DNA of 64,000 bases from Amphibalanus amphitrite (GCF_019059575.1 NW_024881623.1:868001-932000), one strand, 5' to 3'. Positions 22,990 through 39,864 are shown, numbered from the stretch's first letter. Numbers and translations are program-made. Notes: generated by a model not told the origin, from the letters alone.

Positions 22990-23380
22990 TGGCTCCGGCT
23001 CCGGAGAAAAAAAATCGGCTTCGGCTCCGGCTCCGGCTCCGGCTTTGACTCCAGTACTGAGTTCATCCTTTATACAAATAAATACGGGTGGAAAAGAAAA
23101 AATGAAGGATTGGTTAACGTTGCTTCTGTATTTGCATAACAAGGCTATTTTGAATACCACATATTTTACTGCCTTGTATAGGTACTGTGAAACCAAACTA
23201 GGTCAATAATGTTTTCCTCTTAAAAAAAACAGCCGGAGTCGCCGCCTCTTTTACCGCTCCGGCTCCGGCTCCGGGCTATATTGTTTCACGGCTCCGGCTC
23301 CGGCTCCGGCTCCAGCCTCCAGGCAAAATATGCCGGCACCGGCGGCTCCTCCGGCTCCAGCTCCGGCTCCGCACCCCTGC
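22990..23380 (+). repeat. (GGCTCC)n hexanucleotide clusters
   Basis: Two GGCTCC runs (about 22988-23045 and 23255-23370) flank an AT-rich block of about 200 bp. Confidence 0.85.
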
Positions 23381-23978
23381 ATCTATAACTCGGCTTCTGA
23401 GCCACGTACCAACACGCCTAAGGCAGTGTTCGAAGGGACGCAAGCAAACAATAATGACGAAATTACGCCTGTCACTTTTTAGATCAGTTCAAAATTCAGT
23501 TTACATAGGTCATCCAAGGTTAAATTTCGCCAATTTTCAGGTCCAGTTTCGACAATTTTCAACAAACCACCGCATGATTCGGAAATGAATAGAGCTACAG
23601 TACCGGGGGAAAGCGTAGCTAATAGCTCTTTTAATACCCCTTTCGCCGTTTCCATCCTCAGGACATTCAAATCCTTCTCCTCCATGCCGCAACCCCTGAT
23701 CCGGACTGGACCTGGACGGGCAACTTTATTCCATGCGGACGGCTCCCATTGGAGCGCACTGCAGCTCCTAAGGAAGCACACTCGTAACCGGGTGCAGTGA
23801 GCACTTGGGAGGCTGGTCGGCCTGTCCTGTTGGACAGGCTCAGCCCCAGTGACTCACCAAGGTGCCCGCCCAGACCAATGTCTCCCTCAATTCCTATCAT
23901 CCTCCGGCCCTGAAATGTCTCGTCAGACCGAAAGCCGAAAGGGCCTGGGTCCAACCCAACAAAACAAACAAAGCTCTT

Positions 23979-24887
23979 TTAACCCTCGCCGGCACAGGCC
24001 ATTTTGCGTCCTTCGACGGCACAAGGAGGGGGGGGGGGGGTGGTACGTACGACCCCCCCCCTCGCGTTTGGCCCCTGATCGAGCTAGAGCTTCGCGGAAA
24101 AAACGAGCGTGTTGCCCGTCACGAGACGAAGCCGATGATACCCAATTTTAAGGTCCTAGGTCATCGGGTGACCTTCCAGGTCAGGTCAATGACCCGAAAA
24201 CCGGGAAAATCGGGACCTGTTAGAAAGTCGTAAATTGTGGCTGCTATGTGATTTTCCGGGGTGCTGATCACGAATATCGTGTTAGTTTTGATCAGAGATG
24301 ATGTCTTTAAGCATTTAGACCAGGTCGGGTCAGGTCAGGTCAGGCCAACCGGTAGGGGTTGTGACGGGTATTCGTAATACGTGTCAACCGCCTCTGACAG
24401 TTTCGTAACATGTTACGAAGGCACCAAAACTACTACGTAAATGTTCAAATGGTTGCCAAATTCGAATTCAGCTCCAAAAACTAGCATAGAAACATGTAAA
24501 ACTCGAAAAAGTGAACCGAGGTCACCCGAGGTCACCAAAGGTCAATGACCTGACCTGACCTTCAGGTGACCTTGACACCCACCCTAATGTATGGGAGCGA
24601 CATCAAATCACATGTTTGAACGTTTGAAACCACAAAAAGCTTGCAAACGCGCGGCTAATGTTAGCCGACATACGCCGAATCGCGATTTCGGCCAAACATG
24701 GTCTCGGAAAAGAGGTCACAGGTCAAAGGTCATTGGGGTCAGGGTCATGAAATTTTCAGGGTAGGTGTAAAATTGATCAATGCGAATGTACTGAAAGTTT
24801 CGTCGCGATCGGCCGCTTTTTACGCGAGTTATTCGCGAAAAACCTTAGGGGGGTTGCATCAACCCCCCCTGTGCCGGCGAGGGTTAA
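23979..24887. mobile_element. TTAA-type MITE, complete copy B
   Basis: Terminal inverted repeats TTAACCCTCGCCGGCACAGG (20 bp, perfect) lie at both ends, with TTAA at each edge as in piggyBac-type insertions. Just inside both ends are G-run/C-run hairpins. The interior carries many AGGTCA/TGACCT half-sites (clusters near 24150-24190, 24315-24345, 24515-24575, 24713-24750). No ORF of note. It is nested in the hAT-like element, so it is the younger insertion. Confidence 0.85.
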
Positions 24888-25216
24888 CGCTCTTTCTGTA
24901 AACTGTGCTCAGATTTGACGTAAGCCTGTTAATTCTACACTTTTTATATCGGAACATTTTCATGTTTCTACAGCTCTGTAGGCCTGATAGCTCTTCCTGC
25001 GAAACCTTTTTTGGGTCGAAAATGGCAGAACATGACGTCATTCTGACGTATTTGCGGCCAACCTATCATAGCCTCTGGAAAAAGGTCACAATGTGTAAAA
25101 TGGATGCCCTGAGAGGTCCTGAAAGTTTGGTGGCGATATCTGCAGTCATTTAGGAGATAGCTACGGAAGAGGACAGGGGGCCGTTTCGCCCCCCCCCCCC
25201 CCCATACGGGACGCGG
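24888..25216. mobile_element. Partial TTAA-type MITE (copy D)
   Basis: The right end has the same G-run/C-run hairpin and a CCCCATACGGGACGCGGGCTAA terminus akin to other family ends but with CTAA in place of TTAA. The interior shares phrases with copy B (AAAAAGGTCACA, GTGTAAAAT, CTGAAAGTTT, GGCGATATC). No independent left end is visible; it abuts copy B. Confidence 0.5.
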
Positions 25217-25340
25217 GCTAACGCCCTTTCAACTCAGGCTTCAAGGGCCCTTTTGCCACTTAAGGGCCCTTTCAACCCAGTCAGTCAAGGGCCCTTTTGA
25301 CTGCGGATCCCCCCTGAGAGAAATCCTAGATACGCCACTG

Positions 25341-25348
25341 ATTGACTT
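25341..25348 (+). repeat. 8-bp target-site duplication, right copy
   Basis: ATTGACTT, exact copy of 19541-19548. Confidence 0.85.
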
Positions 25349-26312
25349 CACAATAATAACGCTCATAGAAACGTGATGAAAGCCAGACTTAAAATAACCA
25401 ATTTTGTCAATCACTTCCGTCAAAGCCAACAGGTTCAGTGGCTTTGTTGAAGAGTTTTCGTTGGAGACAACAAATCATTGTTCATGAGTTAGTCACGGAA
25501 TTCCGACGAGACGGTACACGGGAGATCTTCTCCATACCACGCCTCGAATGACAGAGTGTGACAGTGTATGTATATTGGATGCTCCGTCATCACACTAGGT
25601 ATGTTCGGAATAGCACAATCAGAAGAACAAGCGAGTCGGCAACAACATGCACATAGCGCACAGCAGACGGTCTCTTCGGTACAAACGGCTCCAAGCGGTA
25701 CATTGCCGGGGGCGCCCCGTCTCAGTTACAAGCGTACGCGCGCGTGCAACACACTTAACCACAGTGTCTACGGCTAAATTATCAAAAGGCGGCTCGGGGG
25801 GCAGGCGAGCCCACACGAAGCCGAACTAACGAATACAAAATAGTGCTGTGTCGTCCATCCGTCCCGGCCAGGCAGCGGGGTGCTGCCTTCGAGCGGGCGG
25901 CCGACTATCGGAAAACCAGTCCCGTACGAAAAATAATCCATACTAGCCATGCGCCGCGCGGTTCGTAGGCCCACTGAGTGGTGAGCAGGCTGGCGGTACG
26001 GCCGACGGCGGCTGGCGGGCCGCACCGACCCCGGAGGGTCTCAGACGCACACAGACACGCACACACGCGGAGCGCCGCATGTTGACACGCTCCTGCAGCT
26101 GTCGGATCGGCGCCGTGTCACCGAGCGGGTGACACCCGACACCCCCTCAGCCGCCGGCGAGTGCCGACAGACACCGGGCATCCGACCCGGGCCGCCGCCA
26201 CAGACAGCCACACGGCGGGGAGACGCGCCGCCGGCCGCGGCACGGCGGTCCCGTCCGACTCTGACGTCACCTCACGTCACATTCTGACGTCATACCCCGT
26301 TCGCGTCCACCA
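25349..26312. other. Intergenic/3' flank of Ral
   Basis: GC-rich from about 25.65 to 26.29 kb, with a CACAC-rich patch near 26045. It probably contains the Ral 3' UTR, but no minus-strand AATAAA was found. No gene supported. Confidence 0.45.
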
Positions 26313-32225
<5,913 letters not shown>

Positions 32226-33026
32226 TTTGGCCTGAAAACAAACATCCATCTTTTGTTTTGCATCACTTATCCCCATGACATGCATCAATAACCAGAAAGT
32301 TGGCTTGAAAATAATCCAGAACCAGGGAAAGATATATTTCAGCCAGGACTCAGGAGGGACCTAATTAAAATTAGGTATACATTTCAAGCTGAAAATTATT
32401 TCAGGGTGATACTGAAAAAATAACTTGAAATGTTGAATATGCTGAAGAAGTTGACTACAAGACTAAGGTAGGTAGGTAGGTAGGTATACATTTGGACTAT
32501 TTGGTCAAAACGTGGTTTATTTTCAGCAGCTTTTTCACCATGCATACAAATAAGAAACTCCCTCAATGGAGCCATGGCCCATGGCAATGACTGACATCAC
32601 GGCCCATGGTCAATGGCCATGACTCTGACCCCTGGCAGACCGCACTTGACTGCTGGCAAATGACTGATGGCATGTCATCAACATAACCTGAGTGCCTTGA
32701 CCTAAGCCTTCCAAGTTCCATGCAGATTACAGATAGACAGCACGCTTCAATGACATCACAGGCTTTTGGGCCAAACATCTACTTGACATTATCATTCAAA
32801 GTTACATACACAAATTAAAATGTTGATGACTGATGTGATGTGCGGATAGCTCCATTTACCAAATAACAATAATGTAACAAAACTTATAGCACGTACCTTC
32901 ATATAGAAAAATTAGGAAAATGGCAGTGCTCAAATTGACAGTTATTATGCAAGATGAATTGTAACGTATTGTACCCTATTTGATTAATTACTCAAACTCG
33001 TCTTGTAGGTCAAGGTGCTTACTTAC
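32226..33026 (-). other. Ral 5' UTR intron
   Basis: AT-rich with a short (GGTA)n run at about 32466-32487. No coding signal. Confidence 0.5.
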
Positions 33027-33300
33027 CGAATCAGGACGACTGAATCAGAATGTGATGGCAGGGAAAGAAGTCCAAAGAATCTCACTAATAAAGCAGTGCA
33101 GATGAAGGATTAAATTATCGCTACCCCTAAGCCACGAATATTTATTTTTGTAGCAACTTTATCTAAGAAAGTCCCAACCCAATCTCAAAACTCCGCCAAC
33201 ACCCTCTTCTGAATCACACAACGGAACAGAAAGGAGCTATGACAACTAATGCTGGGTTCACACTGCTAGGAGTGGTCGAACGGATGAGTATTGAAGCATC
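33027..33300 (-). promoter_or_regulatory. Rala: Candidate Ral 5' UTR exon
   Basis: A good minus-strand donor (GATTCG|GTAAGT, GT at 33026-33025) lies upstream of the coding exon and could join the acceptor at 32231. The upstream edge is arbitrary. This would put the Ral start within about 1 kb of the CDC23 start. Confidence 0.35.
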
Positions 33301-34362
33301 CAAGAGCGCAGCGGGTCGAACCGAAAAGTGCATTCGTTTCATTATTCGCCGTAGAAAGAGATAAGCATCGTAACATTTAAGAGTTCAGTGCATCGTAAGC
33401 AGCTAGATCAGCTATTTTTATGGTCACTTTCAATTTAATGAAATTATGCCATGCCCATATAAATTTGAGTTGCTTCATTCGTTCTTGCAATATAGATGAA
33501 AATGCATATTATTTCCACAGATTCAAACACATCATGATGTCAACTATTTCACCAAAGTACTATAATTACTTGATGGCTTTTAGAAAAAGATCTCATCCCT
33601 GATATTTTTCTCTTGATGCCATTGTTCTTCTTCCACGTTAAAGCCTAAGTTTTCTTCTCCTTGGTGCGAAGAGATAAGACAGAATATTGTAAAAGAGTAG
33701 ACTATTTTGCTGTATGAGGGATTATAGTGATTGTTCAGGATTTTGTGAAGTGAAATGAAAGTGACGACGTCATAAAGCCCTGTCTGAACTGACCCTTAAA
33801 ACACCACTCAAGTTTCAAAAACGGCGCACATTATGTTCAAAACTAGTTCAAGTAGCCTGCGCTCGCAATAGTTGCCAAATTTAGTCCAATAGTTTCTCGG
33901 TAGAGTATCAGTCAACGTCATCCATTATCCGTTATTGAACACGTTTTTCAAGTGATTTGTTAGTGGGAAATGGAAGCGCCAATTCTAATTTGCTTATTTG
34001 TGTTGAAGGTCGAATATAGAGTCGTTATAATGAAAATATAGAGTAATTGTGGGTGGGCTGCGACGGAAAGGGAAAAGGTAGGTGAAAATATTATTATATT
34101 TGCGTTTGCTGTCTCCTGGTTATTATGAATGGTAGGGTTGGTTGTTGCGATCAAATCATCATGATCAGTCAGGGGAAATCAGTGAAATCGGCTACCTCGT
34201 GGCCAACAATAGCAGAATTGTCATTTTTGACATGTGTGCCAAAAATAGCATGTGCTAATGTCAATGATTGACCAAACCTTTCCCGACTGTCATAGCGAGA
34301 TCTCAGCTCCCCAGACCATTTTCCTTCTGAATAACTTACTCTTTTTACTCTTTTTTTTGTAG
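33301..34362. promoter_or_regulatory. Head-to-head intergenic region between Ral and CDC23
   Basis: About 1 kb between divergent genes, AT-rich. It probably holds the promoters of both genes and the CDC23 5' UTR exon, because CDC23 coding exon 1 begins behind a splice acceptor (TTTTTTGTAG, AG at 34361-34362). No core promoter motif is convincing. Confidence 0.35.
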
Positions 34363-34395
34363 GTCTTTGCTAAACCAAAATCCTTAGACATAACC

Positions 34396-34560
34396 ATGGC
34401 GACCAAGGCAGCTCTTGGTATGGAACTGAACCTGTCAGCGATGAAGAAGGACCTGCAGACTATTCGGACCCTCTGTAGGCAACGTTACCTTCGGCACTGC
34501 AGCAAATGGTGTGGGGAGATGCTGATGGCACTACAAGATGTCAATGAAGACCCACAAGAG
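34396..34560 (+). CDS. CDC23: CDC23 coding exon 1
   Basis: Encodes residues 1-55. ATG in AACCATGG context, 33 nt after a splice acceptor. Donor GTGTGT, phase 0. Confidence 0.85.
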
Positions 34561-37449
34561 GTGTGTAGTCACTGATGGCTTCTTAATAATTTATTTGTAC
34601 AATTTTAACTTATCAGGAGGGCTATTCTTAAACAAGTTAATGCTTCTTGGCAATTTATTATGTAATTAATCATTAGCGTTATGTTTATTGTTGCGTTGAT
34701 ATTGATCTAATGCCACCTGGTTGTTTTTCTTGCTTTCATGCCTTTCTTATTTCTCTGAAAATGATATGATGCTTTATTAAATGCTCTTCTTAATGAGACT
34801 ACAGTGCCGTACCAACAGTGTTTGAGCCGACACTGCCAGTTAGCAGTAGGTGCAAATACCAAAATCATATACAGAATTTGGTTTTGGTCAGGAAGGCTAA
34901 TAGCTGGAAAACAGAATGAAGTCAGGCTAGAATAGAATGTATGTGCTTTCTCATGCTTGTCTGTTCCATGTGGTGTCCTCCAATGCAATTGCCATTTGAG
35001 CTGTCTTGAATCACGTTCCCCTTTTATTGCCATCACTCTCCTTCCTGTATGCACTCAGTGTGGTATTCCTCTGACGACGCTGTTCCCGCAGCCGGTCGGA
35101 GCGGCTCCCCCGCCAGAGCCGGCGGAGGCCGCCGAACTGGAGACTGTGGAGCTGGCACACGACTACCTCACCCTGGGCGAGCTGGACCGGGCCGCCCACC
35201 AGAGCCGCCACTGCACCGGCGGCCGCGGACGCTTCCTGCACCTGTACTCGCGGTACCTGGCGGCCGAGCGGCGCCGGGCCGAGGACGCGCCCGAGCCGTT
35301 GGCGCCGGCGCCGCGCACCAAGTGTGTGGAACTCACCGAGCTGCGCGCCGAGCTCCAGCCGCTCTGCGAGTCGCCGGCCGGTGGAGACGGAGACGGCTTC
35401 ATCAGCTACCTGTACGGCGTGGTGCTGCGGCGGCTGGAGCTGCGCGCGCCGGCCGTGCGCGCGCTGACCGACGCCGTGCGCCGGCAGCCGCTACTCTGGC
35501 AGGCGTGGCTCGAGCTGGCCGCGCTCGTCACCGACCGGGAGATGCTGGCGCGCCTCCAGCTGCCTGACAACTGGATGTGCCAGCTGTTCTTCGCGCAGGT
35601 GTTTCTGGACCTGCAGCTGAACTCGGAGGCACTGGCCATCTACCGGGCGTTTCAGGAGGCCGGGCTGCAGCGGTCCTCCTACCTCAGTGCGCAGATCGCC
35701 ATCGGATATCAGAACATGCGAGAGGTCGACCAGGCCATCGAGCTCTTCCAGGTGGGTGATAGTGACGGCGGTGGCGGTAGCCTGGGAACGGTGGCAGGTA
35801 GTACGAAGGGCGATGTCGAGTTGGGCGGGCAGGTAGTGTCGGATGAGGGGTAGTTACTGTTCAGCTCTGAGTAGCTTTGGCCTGACAGACTTAACACAAT
35901 CGTTGTAGAAATAAGATATCTGTTTCATCAGAATTATCGAAATATTATTAGGCTCGCTCCAGGTAAAGTAATTCTCAGACGCTTTTTAAGAAGTTTGAAC
36001 GTCGATGTCGTCAAATCTTGTTTCGCTGATCCTCAGAATCTGCTGAAGGAGGACCCGTGCCGACTGGAGAACATGGATTCCTACAGCAACCTGCTCTACG
36101 TCAAGGGCATGCAGGTGGAGCTGTGCAGCCTGGCGCACAACCTCTCCAACATCAACAAGTACAGTGTCGAGACGTGCTGCGTCATCGGCAACTACTACAG
36201 CCTCAAGAACCACCACGAGAAGGCCATCCTGTACTTCCAGCGGGCGCTGCGGCTGAACGCCAACTATCTCTCTGCCTGGACGCTGCTCGGCCACGAGTAC
36301 CTCGAGCTGAAGAACACAAACGCGGCGATCCAGTGCTACCGGCAGGCGATCGACGTGAACCGTCTCGACTACCGGGCCTGGTATGGCCTCGGTCAGATGT
36401 ACGAGATCCTGAAGATGCCGCTCTATTGTCAGTACTACTACAAGCAGGCGCACCAGCTGCGGCCCAACGACAGCCGAATGCTGATGGCCATGGGAGAGTC
36501 GTATGAGAAGCTGGATAAACTGCAGGAGGCCAAACGCTGCTACTGGAAGGCGCACAGCATCGGCGACATCGAAGGTGAGGCGGGAAAGCAGCTGTGATAT
36601 GGGAATGATAGAGGTTTAGGCAGTAATAGAGAGATGTCGCACTTATCAATCTTTCAGTTGTGTAGGTGGTCCTTGAAGACCATGAACACAGAGCCTTTCG
36701 GACGAGTTATTTCACTCTCAAAGCGCTGCGTAGTAATTAACGTAATGTGAATTTTAAAACTGAGCTTTTCTCGGACTGGTCTAAGTATCAATTCGCTTCT
36801 GTACTTGCCAATGTTATGGCTAGCAAAGCAGTTGTTATTTCATACCAATTTATCATTACCCTTTCACCCGCACCCACACCAATGCCCACTCCGATATGCT
36901 AGCTATACCCAAATCTCTACCCCGCGCTCTAACCCCCAGCCGCCTCATGCAGAACTCGCTCACATTATAACTCTTCCCCGTGGCCGTCCGTTACTGATCT
37001 CACTGCTTCTTTCGTCGCCAGGTGTCGCCCTGCTGCGGCTCGCCAAACTATTCGAGCGTCTCTGCGAGCCGATGCGCGCGGCGGCTGCCTATGCCGACTA
37101 CATCCGCGACTCAGAGGGCCAGGACATCTGGGACCGGGACGAGCAGGCGCAGGCCTACCGCTTCATGGCCAACCACTTCCTACTGCGGGGGCAGCTAGAC
37201 GAGACGGCTCACCATGCGGCGCGGTGTACCGAGTTCCCCGAGACCCGCGAGGAGGGCAAGGCCATACTGCGTGAGGTGGCCCAGCGGCGGGCAGAGGAGG
37301 CGGCCGCGAGGGGCGGGGAGGCACCCGGAGCGACCGGGGCAACCTCAGCAACAGCGACAGCCGCGGGAACGGCGGCGACGGCCGGGCCCAGCGAGACGCC
37401 GCTCGGTATGTCACCCCTACCGCCCTATAGGCTACTCTTCAGTCCGTGA
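34396..37449 (+). CDS. CDC23: CDC23/APC8, TPR subunit of the anaphase-promoting complex
   Basis: Coding exons 34396-34560, 35092-35751, 36037-36574 and 37022-37449 join in phase to 596 residues; human CDC23 has 597. APC8 is a TPR superhelical scaffold of the APC/C that helps hold the platform and bind coactivator for cyclin and securin ubiquitination. The best conserved part (exon 3, residues 276-455) runs RLENMDSYSNLLYV, VETCCVIGNYYSL, YRAWYGLGQMYEILKMP and RPNDSRML, which are diagnostic of CDC23. The N-terminal exon is short and divergent. Exon 2 is extremely GC-rich at third positions. The Ala/Thr/Gly-rich C-terminus may read through to TGA at 37447, as called here, or splice at GTATGT (37406). 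Confidence 0.95.
34561..35091 (+). other. CDC23 intron 1
   Basis: 531 bp, AT-rich, no feature recognised. Confidence 0.7.
35092..35751 (+). CDS. CDC23: CDC23 coding exon 2
   Basis: Encodes residues 56-275, the N-terminal TPRs: DYLTLGELDRAAH, FLHLYSRYLAAE, LYGVVLRRLEL and IAIGYQNMREVDQAIELF. Several long antisense and shifted frames here are by-products of GC-rich codons. Confidence 0.95.
35752..36036 (+). other. CDC23 intron 2
   Basis: 285 bp intron, donor GTGGGT, acceptor CCTCAG. Confidence 0.85.
36037..36574 (+). CDS. CDC23: CDC23 coding exon 3
   Basis: Encodes residues 276-454 plus one base, the most conserved C-terminal TPR block of APC8. Ends in phase 1 at donor GTGAGG. Confidence 0.97.
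36575..37021 (+). other. CDC23 intron 3
   Basis: 447 bp intron, nothing else recognised. Confidence 0.8.
37022..37449 (+). CDS. CDC23: CDC23 coding exon 4 (terminal as called)
   Basis: Encodes residues 455-596: the last TPR helices (LLRLAKLFERL, AQAYRFMANHFLLRGQLDE, TREEGKAILREV) and a low-complexity tail. A GTATGT at 37406 could be a donor to a further short exon that I could not find. Confidence 0.85.
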
Positions 37450-37569
37450 TGGAAATGGTGCTGATGGGGGGGGGAGGGGGATAGGGAGGGACGTGACCAG
37501 AACGTGACGCGTTCCGTGACTTGACAATGAGCGTCCAGGTGGGCAAGGTGACGCGCTTTTCCCGAGAAA

Positions 37570-37573
37570 TATA
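37570..37573 (+). repeat. 4-bp TSD (TATA), left
   Basis: TATA directly outside the LTR end; the same four bases follow the other end at 39861-39864. Confidence 0.6.
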
Positions 37574-38132
37574 TGTCTGGTCATTTCGTACGTAAGCTGT
37601 CGTTTTGCCCTAGAGCTCATGCTTGGAATGAGGCGAGCTTTGAAACAGACTGGCAAACGATAAATCGTGATATGATCGTGATACCGCGACATCTTTTGCC
37701 CTCGGTCCGGACAGAATACAAGCGGAGACGACATTATTCTGACAAGCAGGGACGTAATTTAGTCTGTGGTCTTGCGACGGCACGTACTAGGAATGTCTAG
37801 GTCTACCTTGCCGAGTCTTGTAGCGTTACTTAGGGCTACGGTGGCCGCAAATCCGCACGCTTTTTGTTTTGTTTTATATGTAGCGTGTCGCACTCACTTG
37901 TATTTGCTTCCCGATCAAGATAACAATTCAGTACAGGTGCCGCACTCTCTGCGCTCGGCTCCGATCACACACTGCCCTGCGACCGGTCAGCGACCTCCGC
38001 CGGCAGGCAGATAGGCCCGTCCTCTACGATCGAACACCGAAAGTTGCAGTTCTTACTCTTAACACTAGTTGAACGCCTACACCACATCCCTCAATAAACA
38101 AGAGCGAACACAAAAGTCACAAAGCGCCTACA
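37574..38132 (-). repeat. Full LTR, 559 bp (3' LTR)
   Basis: On the minus strand it runs TGTAGGCGC to CCAGACA. A tandem duplication of about 57 bp overlaps its start (copies around 38075-38131 and 38132-38180), repeating CCACATCCCTCAATAAAC. Confidence 0.7.
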
Positions 38133-38149
38133 CCACATCCCTCAATAAA
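38093..38149 (+). terminator. Two AATAAA signals in the LTR region, CDC23 sense
   Basis: AATAAA at 38093-38098 and 38144-38149 are the first canonical poly-A hexamers after the CDC23 stop, so the element may supply CDC23 with its 3' end. This is inference. Confidence 0.35.
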
Positions 38150-38326
38150 CGAGAGCGAACACAGAACCACAGCTTCCAAATACGACCTACACATCGCAAC
38201 AGAAACACGGGTGACAATCGGAATGCATCAAGTCAATAACTGTCGCAGAACTTAATACAGTCGGAAGGCACTGCGATCAGAGCTCTTCCCGAAACACACG
38301 GCACATTGCATCAGGAACGAATCACA

Positions 38327-39382
38327 CTATGGCACATAATAATCTGGCGGACGGATAGTGCGAGCGGAACGACGAAGCGGAATCAGAACTGTCGTCTCGT
38401 GAGTCTCCTTACTGACAGATGGCAACGAAAAATGCACTTCTGGATTCGGAGACCACACCGACCCATCTGCAGCCTTAACTCGAGAAAATCCGCCAGTGTC
38501 CTCCTGCGACCCCTGTGCACCACGCTCGGCCGATTCAGCGCCCTCTGAAACGGGCTCCGCTGTCTCAGCGTGCCACAATCGCGGCTTCAGCCGGTTGTGG
38601 TGCACTGTGAGAATCTTTCTACTGCCTTCTACCTTTATTCTATAATTTAAATCGCCCACCTTGGAAAGCACTTCTGCTGGTTTCCATGGGCGCACAAACT
38701 TATGGTATTCACCCCTTCTGACGACTTTCCTGTATAAGAACACAGCGTCACCAGGTGAGTATTCACGTTCGACGGTTTTACGGTCATACAACTCTTTGTT
38801 TCGCTCGTGAGCCTTGTCAGCGCGACTGAACGCTAGCGTGTGCATTTTCTGCAGACCCTGACGTAGATCGTCGACATATCGTGAGAGCGTTTGTGTACTG
38901 GAGCCCTTTGGAACTGAGCCCAGCTCAGCCTCTAACGGCAGCCTGGTATCTCGTCCCATCATTAGCATGTACGGTGAGAAGCCCGTGCTGTCGTGCACTT
39001 GGGCCCTGTAGCCAAGTAAGAGAAGCGGAAGGTGCCGATCCCAGTCTGCATGATTGGCTTCTAGATGGCGAGCCAGCATGTCTAAAATAGTCTTATTTAC
39101 TCTCTCGCACACCCCATTGCCCGCCGGCTAGCCAGGTGATGTCTGTGTCTTTTTAATACCAAGCAATCGACACATTTCGGTGAAGACAGACCCGCAGAAG
39201 TTAGCTCCCTGGTCCGAGTGAAATGATTCAGGCACGCCAAACTGGGCAATAAACTCGTTAACCAAGACCTCTGCAATCTCAGTCGCTTCCTGACTCTGGA
39301 GAGGATACGCAGATGTCCATTTTGTGAAGTGATCTATTACGACCAGAATGTGTTTGTGGCCTGACGGTGTTTCAGGCAGGTT
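38327..39382 (-). pseudogene. Integrase core and C-terminal region (Ty3/gypsy pol fragment)
   Basis: Minus-strand frame covering the integrase catalytic core and C-terminal GPY/F-like domain. The first catalytic Asp lies in a VVIDHFTKW block (about 39340), the second in SDQGANF (about 39215) and the Glu in ERVNK (about 39105). An in-frame TAG at about 39132-39130, just before the Glu block, breaks the frame, and upstream pol sequence is missing. The basic tail ends at TAG near 38325. Inactive. Confidence 0.85.
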
Positions 39383-39389
39383 GGAGCAG

Positions 39390-39742
39390 CGACCCGAAAG
39401 AAGCGTCGTCAGTGATGACGCTCGGCGGTATTTTTATCAGTTCCGCCGGCTCAGGCTGGCAGACGGGCTCGTCTGCCGGCTGTTTAAAAGGTTTCCGCGA
39501 GCAGCTAAGAAGAACTGCAGGTCGTGGTTCCCAAACACTTGACCGAAGGTGTGTTGGAATCGCTGCATTCCGGTGCGGCGGGAGGCCACTTCAGTGCGCA
39601 GAAGTTGGTGAAACAGGTTCGGCTCAGATTTTGGTGGCCGGGTTTGGAGGACGACGCTGTTCAGTTTTGCCGACGCTGCGAGCGCTGTGCGACTCGAAAC
39701 ACGCCCGCACCGAAACCCCGAGCTCCGCCGGCAGGCAGATAG
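39390..39742 (+). pseudogene. Inverted integrase zinc-binding (HHCC) fragment
   Basis: Plus-strand frame with a VVPK block, His-x-His-type spacing (LHSG...GGHFS), FWWPG and C-x2-C (CERC), the HHCC domain that should precede the core on the same strand. A frameshift near 39520 separates it from its upstream DGLVCR portion. Its inversion relative to the core (break at about 39382) proves internal rearrangement. Confidence 0.8.
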
Positions 39743-39860
39743 GCCCGTCCTCTACGATCGAACACCGAAAGTTGCAGTTCTTACTCTTAACACTAGTTGA
39801 ACGCCTACACCACATCCCTCAATAAACAAGAGCGAACACAAAAGTCACAAAGCGCCTACA
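39723..39860 (-). repeat. Truncated LTR, 138 bp (5' LTR remnant)
   Basis: Identical to 37995-38132 at every base I compared. Truncated at 39723 by the inversion junction. Confidence 0.85.
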
Positions 39861-39864
39861 TATA

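Larger units (their letters stand above)
19549..25340. mobile_element. 5.8 kb non-autonomous hAT-like element
   Basis: The left end reads CAGTGGCGTATC and the right end reads the reverse complement, GATACGCCACTG, giving a 12-bp perfect terminal inverted repeat with further imperfect match and a shared GGGGGGATCC block just inside. Both ends are flanked by the 8-bp duplication ATTGACTT. TIR start and TSD length are those of the hAT superfamily. No transposase frame is present. The interior consists of a long 21-bp minisatellite, a tRNA-derived SINE, GGCTCC repeats and TTAA-type MITEs, so most of its length was gained after or alongside mobility. Confidence 0.82.
37574..39860 (-). mobile_element. 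Rearranged Ty3/gypsy-type LTR retrotransposon
   Basis: Read on the minus strand, the order is: 138 bp of LTR (39860-39723), an inverted segment holding the integrase zinc-binding region in + sense (about 39383-39722), integrase core and C-terminus in - sense (39382-38327), and a full LTR (38132-37574). Both outer ends begin TG and end CA, flanked by TATA. Gag, protease, RT and RNase H are missing. The two LTR copies are identical over their shared 138 bp, so the rearrangement or insertion is recent. The element lies 124 bp after the CDC23 stop, antisense to that gene. Confidence 0.78.

Noticed and set aside
35011..35639. Antisense and shifted frames over CDC23 exon 2
   Set aside because: Shadows of a GC-rich coding exon; the sense frame matches CDC23 throughout.
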